From assembly GCF_020731285.1 (NCBI RefSeq), contig NZ_JAJFOW010000003.1, forward strand, positions 248,001-312,000: a stretch of 64,000 nt of DNA. Reading direction: 5' to 3'. A program made the translations under genes and the position numbers. Below are positions 52,910-62,007 of the stretch, piece by piece; the first letter of the stretch is position 1; each line of letters opens with the position of its first letter. The notes under the pieces were generated by a model. It saw nothing but the letters and a program-made list of their open reading frames with translations. It was not told where the DNA came from and ran no database searches. This DNA comes from Cohnella baijiui (GTDB taxonomy: Bacteria > Bacillota > Bacilli > Paenibacillales > Paenibacillaceae).

Positions 52910-53492
52910 GCCGGCACCGATCATGTACGTATTTGCCGGAAATAATGGTAGCGGCAAAAGTACGATTCGAAACTTGATCATTGATCGGCTCGGCATCAGT
53001 GTTAACATTGATCCCGATGCTCTGGCACGAGGGATAGATTCAGATCATCCTGAAAGCCGAAAAGTATCTGCTGGGAAAGAGGCCATTAAACTGGCGAGGG
53101 ATTGCGTTCATAACAGACGTGATTTTTCCATCGAAACAACACTTGCCGGAGGAAATGCGATCCGCCTCATGCGTGACGCAAAGGCAAACGGTTTTGAAGT
53201 TACAATGTTCTATGTCGGTCTAGGCGATTATTGTTTGAATATCAAGAGGGTAGCCATTCGAGTGGAAAATGGCGGGCATTATATTCCCTCCCAAGATATC
53301 ATCAGACGGCATCAAACATCGATTCGTAATTTATTGTCTTACTTTCACTTGATCGACCATTTGATCGTTATTGATAACAGTCATACGGAAGGCGAAATCA
53401 TTCTGCATGCAAATAACGGTTCAATAATCTCGCAATCGGAATCTCTTCCTCAATGGGCTGAAAGCATCGTTAAAAAAATTTTGAAATCATAA
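52902..53492 (+). CDS. Zeta-toxin-like P-loop kinase
   Basis: The product has 196 residues from ATG 52902, which follows GAGG and overlaps the preceding stop. Walker A is GNNGSGKST at 13-21. NIDPDALAR at about 35-43 and FSIETTLAGG at about 72-81 are the substrate and lid motifs of zeta/PezT-type kinases, which phosphorylate UDP-N-acetylglucosamine. RRHQTSIRNLL later gives the expected phosphate-binding arginines. It is shorter than plasmid zeta (about 285), like many chromosomal relatives. With the small gene upstream it forms a candidate toxin-antitoxin pair; a housekeeping kinase is the alternative. Confidence 0.8.
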   Translation: MHEPAPIMYVFAGNNGSGKSTIRNLIIDRLGISVNIDPDALARGIDSDHPESRKVSAGKEAIKLARDCVHNRRDFSIETTLAGGNAIRLMRDAKANGFEVTMFYVGLGDYCLNIKRVAIRVENGGHYIPSQDIIRRHQTSIRNLLSYFHLIDHLIVIDNSHTEGEIILHANNGSIISQSESLPQWAESIVKKILKS

Positions 53493-53493
53493 G

Positions 53494-53524
53494 AACAGCC
53501 AAGTTAAAAAATGGCTGTTTTTTT
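53494..53524 (+). terminator. Rho-independent terminator after the zeta-like module
   Basis: AACAGCCA and TGGCTGTT form an eight-base stem, and a T-run follows. Confidence 0.85.
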
Positions 53525-53625
53525 GCTGTTCTCACAGGCATACTTGCGGAATGTCGGCTCCTCATTGGTGTAAAGGGTGATTTACCAATAACACCTTACC
53601 GGCCCGTTCGGCTTAAAGCCGGATT

Positions 53626-54627
53626 TCAGCAAGATTCGCGTACGATCAGTTCCGATTCGACCATTACGGCTGTGGGGTTGATCTGTTTGTTGATCATATC
53701 GAATAGCATCAGAGCGGCTAACCGGCCGATTTTGTCGGTGTCCTGCCTGACAGTCGTGAGCGGAGGAACGGTATACTTGCAGGCGTCGATGTCGTCGCAG
53801 CCGACCAGCGCCATATCCTGCGGAATGCGCAGATGATGCTCTTTCATCGCCTGCATCACACCGAACGCGAGATGGTCCGTAACCGCAAACATCGCCTGGG
53901 GCAACGAGCCCGAAGAGATCAACCCCTTCATCGCGCGATATCCGCTATCCCTTGCGTAGTCGACGCTGCGAATGATCCATTCCGGCCGGATGGGAAGGCC
54001 GAATGTCTTGAGCGATTCGCGAAACGCGGTTTCCCGAATCAATATGACGCCGGAGTTCCGCTCAATGCCGAGCAATCCGATTTCTCGGTAACCGCGCATA
54101 TACAGATGCTCGACGATCTTGGCGGCTATGTTCGCGTTGTCGGACATCAAGTAAGTGGAATTGACGCCATCGATTTCAATGTCGATTCCGATACACGGAA
54201 TATCGCTGCGAGCCAGATTGACGACGCTGGGTTCTATAATATCGCCGGCAATAATAATACATCCGTCTACCTGGAAATGACGGCATCGAGCGAGATAATC
54301 CTCCTTGGACTGGAAAAACGTTTCGTTGGAGAAAAACAAAAGATCGTAACCGAGCAAGCCGATCTGTTTCTTGAATGCATTGATTACCTTGACGAAGATC
54401 GGATGGTTCAGATCCGAGTTCAATTTGCCGGCAAACACGACGCCGATCAAATTGGATTTCTTTGTCGCCAGCGTCTTCGCGGAGGAGGAGGGCTTGTACC
54501 CTGTCTCCTCCATGATCCTGAGAACGCGCTGGCGCGTCTCTTCGCCGACATCGCTGTAATTATTAATAATCTTCGAGACGGTCGCGACCGAAACTCCCGC
54601 CATGGAAGCAATCGTTTTTATATTCAC
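53626..54627 (-). CDS. LacI-family transcriptional regulator
   Basis: The product has 333 residues: the helix-turn-helix NIKTIASMAGVSVATVSKIIN, a hinge with KPSSSAKTLATKKS, and the sugar-binding core ending in GCDDIDACKYTVPPLTTVRQD. It is divergent from a three-gene sugar importer with two palindromic elements between them, so it most likely represses that importer and itself. No strong ribosome site is visible before ATG (TGAACGTTTGTGA). Confidence 0.92.
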   Translation of the reverse strand: MNIKTIASMAGVSVATVSKIINNYSDVGEETRQRVLRIMEETGYKPSSSAKTLATKKSNLIGVVFAGKLNSDLNHPIFVKVINAFKKQIGLLGYDLLFFSNETFFQSKEDYLARCRHFQVDGCIIIAGDIIEPSVVNLARSDIPCIGIDIEIDGVNSTYLMSDNANIAAKIVEHLYMRGYREIGLLGIERNSGVILIRETAFRESLKTFGLPIRPEWIIRSVDYARDSGYRAMKGLISSGSLPQAMFAVTDHLAFGVMQAMKEHHLRIPQDMALVGCDDIDACKYTVPPLTTVRQDTDKIGRLAALMLFDMINKQINPTAVMVESELIVRESC

Positions 54628-54688
54628 AAACGTTCATTCCCTTCGGCAAACGTATCACAAATCCCCGAGTACGGATCATCCCCGACAA

Positions 54689-54702
54689 CGAAACCGTTTT
54701 CG
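54689..54702. promoter_or_regulatory. LacI-type operator candidate
   Basis: CGAAACCGTTTTCG has the central CG and near-perfect symmetry usual for LacI-family sites, and nearly fits the CcpA cre consensus. It lies 62 bases before the lacI start. Confidence 0.45.
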
Positions 54703-54852
54703 ATAACGGAGCTTCAGATTGCCTTAAATATACTCCATGTTGCTGGAAACGTAAAGAAAGTTTAACGAATGCCATCGATTGTTCTAAGGAAATAGGAAAA
54801 ATTTTGATTTTATACTTTACAAAACCCAAATTCTGATAAATAATATGGATGA

Positions 54853-54874
54853 TTTACGAAAGCGATTTCGTAAA
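54853..54874. promoter_or_regulatory. Palindrome between the divergent regulator and importer genes
   Basis: TTTACGAAA and TTTCGTAAA are perfect nine-base arms around GCGA, 44 bases before the binding-protein start. A TTTACA box (54816-54821) upstream may be part of the promoter it controls. Confidence 0.65.
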
Positions 54875-54917
54875 AAGTGAAAACGGGAAGTAAACCATTT
54901 GAATGGGGGAAAAGTGC

Positions 54918-56264
54918 ATGCTTAAGAAGCTTACCCTGCTGTGCCTCGGTCTCGCTTTGGTTGTCCCGCTTGCCGCTTGCGGGGGGAAGAGCGGCAACGA
55001 TGAAAGCGCTTCTAGTCCTGGAGGCTCCAAGGGCTCTTCTGGCGGCAAAGTTACGCTCAAGATCATTCATTGGATCAACGAGCCGGTGAACAAGTATTAC
55101 GAGGAATTCAACAAGAAGTTTGAAGAAAAGTATCCGAATATTAAGGTGGACTACGTCACAGTTCCTTCAGATGCAACGTACGACCAGCTGCAGCAAACCC
55201 GCGTCAATGCCAATGACGCCGATCTGATGGCGATCAAGAGCGGTTTCGCACCGATTCCGCAGGATTGGGCCAAAGGGGCCGAGGCACCGACCTGGAAACA
55301 ATGGATCGACGCCGGGCTGATCGCGGATCTGAGCGGACAGGAGTTCGTCAAAAACTACAATCCGGCCGATGTCGCGAATTCGACGACCTACAACGGTAAA
55401 GTGTACGGCATCAATATGGGTAAAGTATCGTTCACCGGTCTGTTCTATAACAAAAAGATTTTTACGGATAACAACCTCAAAGTTCCCACAACCTGGGACG
55501 AATTCACAAAGGTCGTCGACGCGCTGAAGGCGAAGGGAATTGCGCCGCTGGGCTTCGCCGGCAAGGATGTCTGGCCGTTTAACCTGGCTGTGCAAGGGTT
55601 GTCCGCTTCCATCCAGAAAGATCAGGAAGCTTTCATCAAGGGCTTGTGGGACGGCTCGACCAAGTTCACCGACCCAGTGCAGATCGAGATTCTTCAGAAG
55701 GCGAAATACTTGCTGGAAAATGCGGCGGACGGCACGATGGGCGTCGATTACGGCTCGCTCCCGAGCTTGTTCATAAGCGGCAAAGTCGCGATGATCGCCG
55801 ACGGCACATGGAATGCGCCGACGCTGAAGTCCGGAGATCCGAACCTGCAATTCGGATATTTCCCGATTCCGGGCAGCAACGATCCCGCGCAAAACTCGAC
55901 GCTCGCGGGCAAATACGACATGTCCTGGATGGTGCTTGAGAAGTCCAAGAACAAGGATGCCGCTCTGAAATGGCTGGCCATGCAATCCGAACCGGACAAC
56001 TATGCGGATTTCGTCAAATCGGCCGGATTCTTGCCCAATGCGGACATCCAAGTAGACGATCCCTTTATCGCCGAGCTTAAGCCCTACTTGCAATCGTTCA
56101 AGCTTTCCTGGGATCAGTTGTTCATCAACCGTCCGAACGCCGGGGAGCATGTGAGCGGTTCCAGCATCCACGCCGAGTTCCTTGCGCCTGCAGGACCGAT
56201 CAAGACGCCGGAAGAGCTGGCGGCGATCACGCAGAAAGAATGGGAAGCAGCGGCGCCGAAGTGA
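54918..56264 (+). CDS. Sugar ABC transporter substrate-binding lipoprotein
   Basis: From ATG 54918 the product has 448 residues with signal segment MLKKLTLLCLGLALVV and lipobox LAAC (Cys21), followed by a Gly/Ser linker. The rest is a family 1 solute-binding fold (ATYDQLQQTRVNANDADLM, YFPIPGSNDP, MVLEKSKNKDAALKWLAM). ATG 54903 upstream lies within the GGGGG ribosome site region and is rejected. The two permeases follow after a hairpin. The ligand is unknown; the LacI gene alongside points to a sugar. Confidence 0.9.
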   Translation: MLKKLTLLCLGLALVVPLAACGGKSGNDESASSPGGSKGSSGGKVTLKIIHWINEPVNKYYEEFNKKFEEKYPNIKVDYVTVPSDATYDQLQQTRVNANDADLMAIKSGFAPIPQDWAKGAEAPTWKQWIDAGLIADLSGQEFVKNYNPADVANSTTYNGKVYGINMGKVSFTGLFYNKKIFTDNNLKVPTTWDEFTKVVDALKAKGIAPLGFAGKDVWPFNLAVQGLSASIQKDQEAFIKGLWDGSTKFTDPVQIEILQKAKYLLENAADGTMGVDYGSLPSLFISGKVAMIADGTWNAPTLKSGDPNLQFGYFPIPGSNDPAQNSTLAGKYDMSWMVLEKSKNKDAALKWLAMQSEPDNYADFVKSAGFLPNADIQVDDPFIAELKPYLQSFKLSWDQLFINRPNAGEHVSGSSIHAEFLAPAGPIKTPEELAAITQKEWEAAAPK

Positions 56265-56295
56265 CGAAAATAATCTAGCTTAAATGAAGCAAGCC

Positions 56296-56332
56296 GAAAC
56301 GGGGCCTGACGCCGATTGTTCAGCCCCGTTTC
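56296..56332 (+). terminator. Intra-operon hairpin after the binding-protein gene
   Basis: GAAACGGGGC and GCCCCGTTTC form a ten-base stem with a 17-base loop partly able to pair further. TTCCTTCT follows. It probably gives higher expression of the binding protein than of the permeases. Confidence 0.65.
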
Positions 56333-56367
56333 CTTCTGATACAGACACCCAAACATGGAGTGATAGT

Positions 56368-57264
56368 ATGTATCCATTTGGCAGAGGAATATCCAGACAT
56401 TTGCCGCTTGCACTTTTGATGATACCGCTGCTGCTTTATGTCGTCTTTGCATTCGGCCCGTCGATGGCGACGGTGTTTTTCTCTTTGACCGACGCGACCG
56501 GACTGCCGGGCGTTCGCTGGCACTTCATCGGCTTCGACAACTATCACAAGCTGCTGTTTTCCTCCGACCAGGCCGAACGGTTACGCTCCATCCGCAACTC
56601 GCTTAAGTTCGCCTTTCTTGTCGTGGTGATCCAAAATGCGGTCGGATTGCTCATGGCCGTGCTGCTTAACCGCAAGCTCAAGGGAGATGCGTTATACCGG
56701 GCTACTTTTTTTCTCCCGGTTGTGCTGGGCGTTACGGTATCGGGGCTTATGTGGCGGATGATGCTGAATCCGATGAGCGGCCCCTTTGCTTCGCTTTTCA
56801 AGGCTTTCCACACGAGCAGCAATTTCCTCTCGAGCTACGACGCCGCCTTCTATTGGATTATTTTCGTGCAAATCTGGATGTATATGGGTTATTCCATGAC
56901 GATTTTTATGGCAGGGCTGCAGGCGATTCCGAAAGATCTGTACGATTCGGGCCATATTGACGGTACGAACGCCTGGCAGTCTTTCCGCTTCATTACGTTT
57001 CCTATGATTGCACCTTCAATGACAGTGAATCTGTTGCTCTCGATCATCGGCGCGCTGCAAACGTTCGATATTATATACGTGCTTACGAATGGCGGATTCA
57101 ATACCCGCACGCTCGCACTCGACGTTTATCGGGACGCTATCGCCAACAACACGACGGCCGATTACGGATTGGCATCCGCAGGCGCAATGGTGCTGTTCCT
57201 GTTCGTCTTTTTCTTTACGGTCGTCTTTATGTACTTGCTGCGCAGAAGAGAGGTCGATCTGTAA
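56368..57264 (+). CDS. Sugar ABC transporter permease, MalF/UgpA type
   Basis: From ATG 56368 (GGAG seven bases upstream) the product has 298 residues and about six helices. The EAA loop is DSGHIDGTNAWQSFRFITFPMIAP. The frame extends 28 codons upstream, but that part is encoded by the hairpin region and reads unlike a permease start. The stop overlaps the start of the next gene (TAATG). Confidence 0.92.
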   Translation: MYPFGRGISRHLPLALLMIPLLLYVVFAFGPSMATVFFSLTDATGLPGVRWHFIGFDNYHKLLFSSDQAERLRSIRNSLKFAFLVVVIQNAVGLLMAVLLNRKLKGDALYRATFFLPVVLGVTVSGLMWRMMLNPMSGPFASLFKAFHTSSNFLSSYDAAFYWIIFVQIWMYMGYSMTIFMAGLQAIPKDLYDSGHIDGTNAWQSFRFITFPMIAPSMTVNLLLSIIGALQTFDIIYVLTNGGFNTRTLALDVYRDAIANNTTADYGLASAGAMVLFLFVFFFTVVFMYLLRRREVDL

Positions 57265-58082
57265 TGGCCGAATCCAGAACGTCCGTCAGCCTGCGTTATC
57301 TCGTGGTTCTTCTGATGCTGTGCATGTACTTACTTCCCTTATTCTATCTGTTTAACGTGTCCATGAAGACTCAAATCGAATATTTAAAATCTCCGATCAG
57401 CCTGTTCGAGCAATTTCGTTTCGGAAACTTCTCGTTAGCCTGGGAAAAAGGGGATTTCTCGCGATATATCTGGAACAGCGTGCTGTACACCGTAGTAACG
57501 ATGCTGGCATCCATTTTGCTTTCCCTGTTCGCGGCATTTCCGATTGCCCGGCGTTATGTCAAGTTTTCCAACGTGATCTATTTGTTCTTTACGATGTCTC
57601 TATTTCTGCCGAGCCCGCTCGTTCCTCAGTTCTGGCTGGCTAACGAGTTGGGGCTTTATAACACGCAGTGGGGGTATATGCTGCTGCGCACCGGCGGAAC
57701 GGGAATCGCGTTCCTGATGTTCGTCGGGTATATCAAGTCGGTATCGCGCGACTTGGACGAGGCGGCGGCGATTGACGGATGCGGCTATCTGAGGTTTATG
57801 TTCAATATTCTGATCCCGCTTGTAAAACCTGTTATGGCCACCGGCATTATGCTTACGGCGATCGGCGTCTGGAACGATATTATCGGTCCGACCATCTATC
57901 TATCCGACACGAAATATCAGCCGATTACGCGCGGGCTGTTCGCCTTCTTCGGCCAGTATCTGAACAATTGGCCGCTTCTCGCTTGCGGCATCATCATTAT
58001 TGCCGCTCCGCTGATCGTGCTGTATGTTTTCATTCAACGTTATCTTGTCAGCGGCGCGCTGGCCGGTTCGGTCAAGTTCTAA
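57264..58082 (+). CDS. Sugar ABC transporter permease, MalG type
   Basis: The product has 272 residues and six helices, with the EAA loop DEAAAIDGCGYLRFMFNILIPLVKPVMA and the usual end QRYLVSGALAGSVKF. It is translationally coupled to the first permease. No ATPase gene is present. A terminator follows. Confidence 0.92.
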   Translation: MAESRTSVSLRYLVVLLMLCMYLLPLFYLFNVSMKTQIEYLKSPISLFEQFRFGNFSLAWEKGDFSRYIWNSVLYTVVTMLASILLSLFAAFPIARRYVKFSNVIYLFFTMSLFLPSPLVPQFWLANELGLYNTQWGYMLLRTGGTGIAFLMFVGYIKSVSRDLDEAAAIDGCGYLRFMFNILIPLVKPVMATGIMLTAIGVWNDIIGPTIYLSDTKYQPITRGLFAFFGQYLNNWPLLACGIIIIAAPLIVLYVFIQRYLVSGALAGSVKF

Positions 58083-58112
58083 GATGATTGCCAATTGTGG
58101 TTGGGATGAAAT

Positions 58113-58145
58113 GGGGACGCGAACGATTTCGCGTCTCCATTTTTA
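58113..58145 (+). terminator. Rho-independent terminator of the importer operon
   Basis: GGGGACGCGAA and TTCGCGTCTCC form an 11-base stem (one G-T pair) with a four-base loop and ATTTTTAT behind it. Confidence 0.85.
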
Positions 58146-58246
58146 TAAGAAGTAACGAAACCATAAGATTGTTCTTAAAGCGGCAATCCGATCTCTAGAT
58201 CGACTGTTGCGTTATCCAGACTTGCAGTCCACAGGAAGAGAGTATG

Positions 58247-58840
58247 TTAGGGGGATGAAGGGTAAATTTTTTCCCCTCTCTCAAGCATCTGGATGAACTG
58301 TCGGATCCGCTTCTCCCGGGTCTCTTGTTTTTTGGCGTTATGGATTCGAAATAGGATTGCATATTTATTTTGTCTCCCCAGTGTATCGTAGAATGCTTTA
58401 GCCTTGGCATTGCGCTCCAACTCGATCGCGAAGTCCTCAGGCAGCGACGCGACGCTTTGCGACTCGTAGGCTTGATCCCAGTTCCCATTCTCTTTGGCCT
58501 CTTCAATGGCCTTATATCCGGAAGCCTTCATTCGCCCGTTTGCGATCAGCCGTTCCGCTTTCTCTTTATTGACTTTCGACCAGATGCTCTTAGCCCCGCG
58601 TGGAGTGAACCGCTGCAGCCATGTTTTCTCATCGAACGCTTCTTTCTGACTGTCGACCCATCCGTAACATAAGGCAACTTCAAGCGCTTCGTTATAGGAA
58701 ATCGTAACGACGCCGGAATTCTTTTTCGCAATCTGCAATCGGATGTCGGATGAGGTATCACCATGATCATCGAGCCATTTTTCAAAAGACAGGGGGTCGG
58801 TAAAGGAAATAATCGGCAAGTCACTTGATTTTTTTACCAT
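58247..58840 (-). CDS. YdeI/OmpD-associated family protein
   Basis: From ATG 58840 (AGGAGGCG nine bases upstream) the product has 197 residues. SFEKWLDDHGDTSSDIRLQIAKKNSG, then YNEALEVALCYGWVDSQK and RFTPRGAKSIWSKVNKEKAERLIANGRM, are characteristic of the YdeI family. The C-terminal half has FYDTLGRQNKYAILFRIHNAKKQETREKRI, the DUF1905-linked helical module. It is a soluble protein of unclear role; some relatives are linked to bacteriocin or peptide tolerance. It is a single gene. Confidence 0.85.
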   Translation of the reverse strand: MVKKSSDLPIISFTDPLSFEKWLDDHGDTSSDIRLQIAKKNSGVVTISYNEALEVALCYGWVDSQKEAFDEKTWLQRFTPRGAKSIWSKVNKEKAERLIANGRMKASGYKAIEEAKENGNWDQAYESQSVASLPEDFAIELERNAKAKAFYDTLGRQNKYAILFRIHNAKKQETREKRIRQFIQMLERGEKIYPSSP

Positions 58841-58909
58841 ATGAATCGCCTCCTGATCCAAGCATACACAATCATCGCTGACAGTGGCAGTCAACGATTT
58901 TTGATAGAA

Positions 58910-59797
58910 CTACCAAGGAAGTATTCTTATGATCCTGTATCCCCCCCTAAAGCAGGGAGTGGTGATAAACTGATATCGGTTAGGTCTAAACGGATCTTGA
59001 TGCGGAAAATGGACATGCCCGCAGAAAATACCTAATAGTTGATCATGCTCCTTGCCGGTTACAAGATGATAAAACTGGATCGTGCTCGGATCCGCATCTC
59101 TCACTTTCCATAATTGTTGCGTCTTCACATCCCACCCCGGAGCTGCCATCATGATCGGGGCTTTCCACGTCTGTACAACTTCCGTTGCGAGGGAGGGAAT
59201 ATAAAGGGGGATATGCATAAATAATAGGCATGGCAAACCGTCTTGCAGTTGTTCCTGAAAGAAATGTAATTGTTCTTCGGATATCTGATAATTACTATTG
59301 TCAATCGCAATCAATTTGATTCCATTCACATTTACCATTTGATAAGCAGGATTGCCGTAGGTAAAATCAAAAAACCTAGGGTAATAATCTTTCCTCGTGG
59401 AATCGTTCCATTCCATATAGGGATAATACCAATCATGATTGCCAAGGGTATACAGATAAGGGGACGCTAACGATTGAAGCGACTTTTTGACGAAATCCAA
59501 ATTGGCTAATGAAGGGAAATCTACTACGTCCCCTGTCATTACTGTACAACCTACTTCTTTCTCATGACCAAGCTGAAGAAGGTTATTGAAATGAAGACGT
59601 GAAGACATCGCCTCTACGTTTTCAATGTCTTTCCACTTCCTCTGGATCGCATATAGGAAGTCCAGTTCTTCTTCACGATCGTCAACCTCCAACAAATGAC
59701 TATCTGTTAGATGTAGAATCGTTACTTCCTTTTCAACCATGTCCGTTCTGATGTCGATTTGTCCCAGACTTACCCTTTCATTATACTCAACCTTCAT
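58910..59797 (-). CDS. Metallophosphoesterase (calcineurin-like)
   Basis: From ATG 59797 (AGGAGATG upstream) the product has 295 residues. The dinuclear metal motifs appear in order: LHLTDSHL (DxH), MTGDVVDF (GDxxD), LGNHDW (GNHD), LLFMHIPLY and FCGHVHFPH (GHxH). No signal peptide is present, so it acts in the cytoplasm on a phosphoester that cannot be named. It runs tail to tail with no neighbour of clear relation. The end of the frame is followed by the YdeI-like gene on the same strand after 69 bases. Confidence 0.88.
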   Translation of the reverse strand: MKVEYNERVSLGQIDIRTDMVEKEVTILHLTDSHLLEVDDREEELDFLYAIQRKWKDIENVEAMSSRLHFNNLLQLGHEKEVGCTVMTGDVVDFPSLANLDFVKKSLQSLASPYLYTLGNHDWYYPYMEWNDSTRKDYYPRFFDFTYGNPAYQMVNVNGIKLIAIDNSNYQISEEQLHFFQEQLQDGLPCLLFMHIPLYIPSLATEVVQTWKAPIMMAAPGWDVKTQQLWKVRDADPSTIQFYHLVTGKEHDQLLGIFCGHVHFPHQDPFRPNRYQFITTPCFRGGYRIIRILPW

Positions 59798-59953
59798 AAC
59801 CCATCTCCTAGTTTTGTTTATTTTAACCATTCAACCATTCATCCTCATTATACATCCCACGATTCAAAGCGTGGGCGTTCAGTCGGCATTTACTGTCATG
59901 GATTTGATGGATATAATCTAAGGGAAATCCGCCAATGAAAGAAGGGGTATGCG

Positions 59954-60661
59954 ATGGATTTAGAAATGGTCATGCGCGAGCTTGAAGCTCTCGGCAAGGA
60001 ACGAACCAAGAAAATATATATATCCAATGGCGCTCACGAACCCCTATTTGGCGTTGCTACGGGCGATATGAAGCCAATGGCGAGAAAAATCAAGATCAAT
60101 CAACCCCTGGCTGAGCAGCTTTACGCCACCGGGAACTATGATGCGATGTACTTTGCCGGTGTGATCGCAGATCCAAAAGCAATGACCAAGGCGGATTTTG
60201 ATCGGTGGATGGATACGGCCTATTTCTACATGCTGTCCGATTATGTGGTTGCAGTAACCTTGGCTGAAGCGGATATCGCACAAGAAGTTGCCGATCCATG
60301 GATCGCAAGCGGCGAAGAGCTGAGAATGTCGGCGGGCTGGAGCTGTTACTGCTGGCTTTTGGGTAATCGCCCGGATCATGAATTTTCCGAAAGCAAAATG
60401 GCCGGTTTGCTTGAAACGGTGAAAAATACGATTCACGACTCTCCCGAACGAACGAAATACGCGATGAATAATTTTATATACACGGTGGGGACTTCCTATT
60501 TGCCACTTCACGATAAGGCGGTCGAAATCGCAATGGCAGTAGGTCCGGTCGAAGTCCAAAAAGACAAAGCAAAAAGCAAGTTCCTAAACGCCTCCGACAA
60601 TATTCAAAAGGCGGTAGGTAAAGGGCAGCTTGGCTTCAAACGGAAACATGTAAGGTGTTAA
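59954..60661 (+). CDS. DNA alkylation repair enzyme, AlkD-like
   Basis: The 235 residues form HEAT-like helical repeats as in AlkC/AlkD. The start MDLEMVMRELEALGKERTKKIYISNGAHEPLFGVATGDMKPMARKI is typical. Further repeats include AMYFAGVIADPKAMTKADFDRWM, LRMSAGWSCYCWLLGNRPD and ERTKYAMNNFIYTVGTSY. AlkD removes alkylated bases such as N7-methylguanine. Some relatives of this shape only bind DNA. AAGAAGGGG provides the ribosome site. It is a single gene. Confidence 0.85.
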   Translation: MDLEMVMRELEALGKERTKKIYISNGAHEPLFGVATGDMKPMARKIKINQPLAEQLYATGNYDAMYFAGVIADPKAMTKADFDRWMDTAYFYMLSDYVVAVTLAEADIAQEVADPWIASGEELRMSAGWSCYCWLLGNRPDHEFSESKMAGLLETVKNTIHDSPERTKYAMNNFIYTVGTSYLPLHDKAVEIAMAVGPVEVQKDKAKSKFLNASDNIQKAVGKGQLGFKRKHVRC

Positions 60662-61011
60662 TCCTAGGCAGCTCGTGGAGTATTATTGGTAATTCTATTG
60701 GTTTTTGTAGTGGCAGTGTGGATTTACCGCTTGTTCTAACGCTTTCTGTCTGAAAAAACGATGACTCACATTATAAATGCCAATCGCCGCTTATTAAACG
60801 GATTTTATACATATGCTTTCGAAATATATCTTCATGTTGCGCAATGCCTGCATAGTCCCATTCTCGGTTTTGAATATGAGTTATTTGTGAAGTGGAGGGG
60901 CGATGCCAAACAAGCTACGCCCCTTTGTAAAATGTTTTTTGATTTCTGCTCGTTGCTTTGTTACGTCGTCATTCCAAGACCGCATGTTCTACGAGTTGCT
61001 CATCAAGTCCA
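60662..61011. other. Intergenic stretch with one hairpin
   Basis: No supported gene is present. AGGGGCG and CGCCCCT (60896-60928) form a hairpin with a long loop, followed on the plus strand by TTTGT and a T-run at 60943. It lies between convergent units and could terminate either. Confidence 0.35.
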
Positions 61012-62007
61012 TCATGTTTTCTTGGCCTTGTGATCACGGGTTAGCAGCTCGTCGAGCATGTCGGCAATAGCCTCGGGGGGCAGCTTCGCCGAGAGATAGG
61101 CGTGCGGCCCGAGAGGATCGGCGTTCCAGTCGTTGGCGCCGCTTGCCGGGTCGACCGTAATTCGGCCTCGCACGATGTCCCAATACGGAGCCGCCCCGCG
61201 GGCCGCATACAGCACGGCCGTCAGGTCCCAGCTCGGCCGTGCGGGCTCGTCGCCAAGATAGGCGGCATAGCTGCGACGCACGGGATGATCCTCCGGCGCT
61301 TCCGCTAACAACCGCTTGCCGGTCGGAATGGCGGCCCCAATCTCATAGCCCGTAAACGTAATCGGCGTCGGCCATTGGCCGCATACGATGGCGGCAGATT
61401 CGGGGTGCATCTCGAAGTTCCACTCTTTCCCCTCAGGGAATAACCCGCCCATAACAACGAGATGCCGAACCTTGCAGGCGGCGAGCTCGGTTCCGGAGAG
61501 GGGTGAGATATCGTCCGCGCCGGTAAGCAGGAGCCGCATCAGATTGATGAGCGGGCCGATCGCGATAATTACGATGCTGCCGTCGCCGGCGTCAGCGAGC
61601 AGCTTGCGATAAAGCCGCGAGGCATCCGGCGCGGATCGCCCGTCCGTGTAGCGGTTGACGCAGGTGGTCGCTATCATGCGGTTGTACTTTTCGAAAAGAT
61701 CGCCAACTAGAAAGCCTCGCGCCTCGAGTGTCCCGACCGGGATGTCGCCCCGACCGTAGTAGGCGTTGATAGCGTCCAGGCAGCCGGCACCCCACGGACT
61801 GGAGGTGCAGTTCATCATACCTAAGGCGCGAAGCCGCCCCTCCGACTGCAAGGCATGAAGGACGGCCACGGCGCCGGCATCGTCGCAATCCGGGCCGATG
61901 TCGGTATCCAGAATGACGGGGACAGGCCCGTCGCCAGGCTCGTAGAAGCTTTCCGTTCGCATAGTCTGCACCGTTCGCTCAGCCTTCATAGCGTCGTTGT
62001 CTCGCAT
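61012..62007 (-). CDS. Nucleoside hydrolase (inosine-uridine preferring type)
   Basis: The product has 331 residues. PVILDTDIGPDCDDAGAVAVLHAL at about 30-53 is the calcium-binding DxDxxxDD signature of the IunH/RihA family. IGPLINLMRLL and VMGGLFPEG follow, as in the family core. It splits the N-glycosidic bond of nucleosides to base and ribose. GGGAGGTG precedes ATG, which overlaps the stop of the ribokinase gene (TAATG). The following kinase step and importer suggest nucleoside salvage. Confidence 0.88.
   Translation of the reverse strand: MRDNDAMKAERTVQTMRTESFYEPGDGPVPVILDTDIGPDCDDAGAVAVLHALQSEGRLRALGMMNCTSSPWGAGCLDAINAYYGRGDIPVGTLEARGFLVGDLFEKYNRMIATTCVNRYTDGRSAPDASRLYRKLLADAGDGSIVIIAIGPLINLMRLLLTGADDISPLSGTELAACKVRHLVVMGGLFPEGKEWNFEMHPESAAIVCGQWPTPITFTGYEIGAAIPTGKRLLAEAPEDHPVRRSYAAYLGDEPARPSWDLTAVLYAARGAAPYWDIVRGRITVDPASGANDWNADPLGPHAYLSAKLPPEAIADMLDELLTRDHKAKKT

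Noticed and set aside
53833..54765. Plus-strand frame of 310 codons
   Set aside because: It is antisense to a complete LacI regulator and runs through its promoter; no ribosome site or family pattern.
55167..56171. Minus-strand frame of 334 codons
   Set aside because: It is the antisense shadow of a clear substrate-binding lipoprotein gene; the translation lacks any motif.
60761..61033. Plus-strand frame of 90 codons before the nucleoside hydrolase
   Set aside because: It has no ribosome site, overlaps the convergent gene's end, and its composition is not protein-like.
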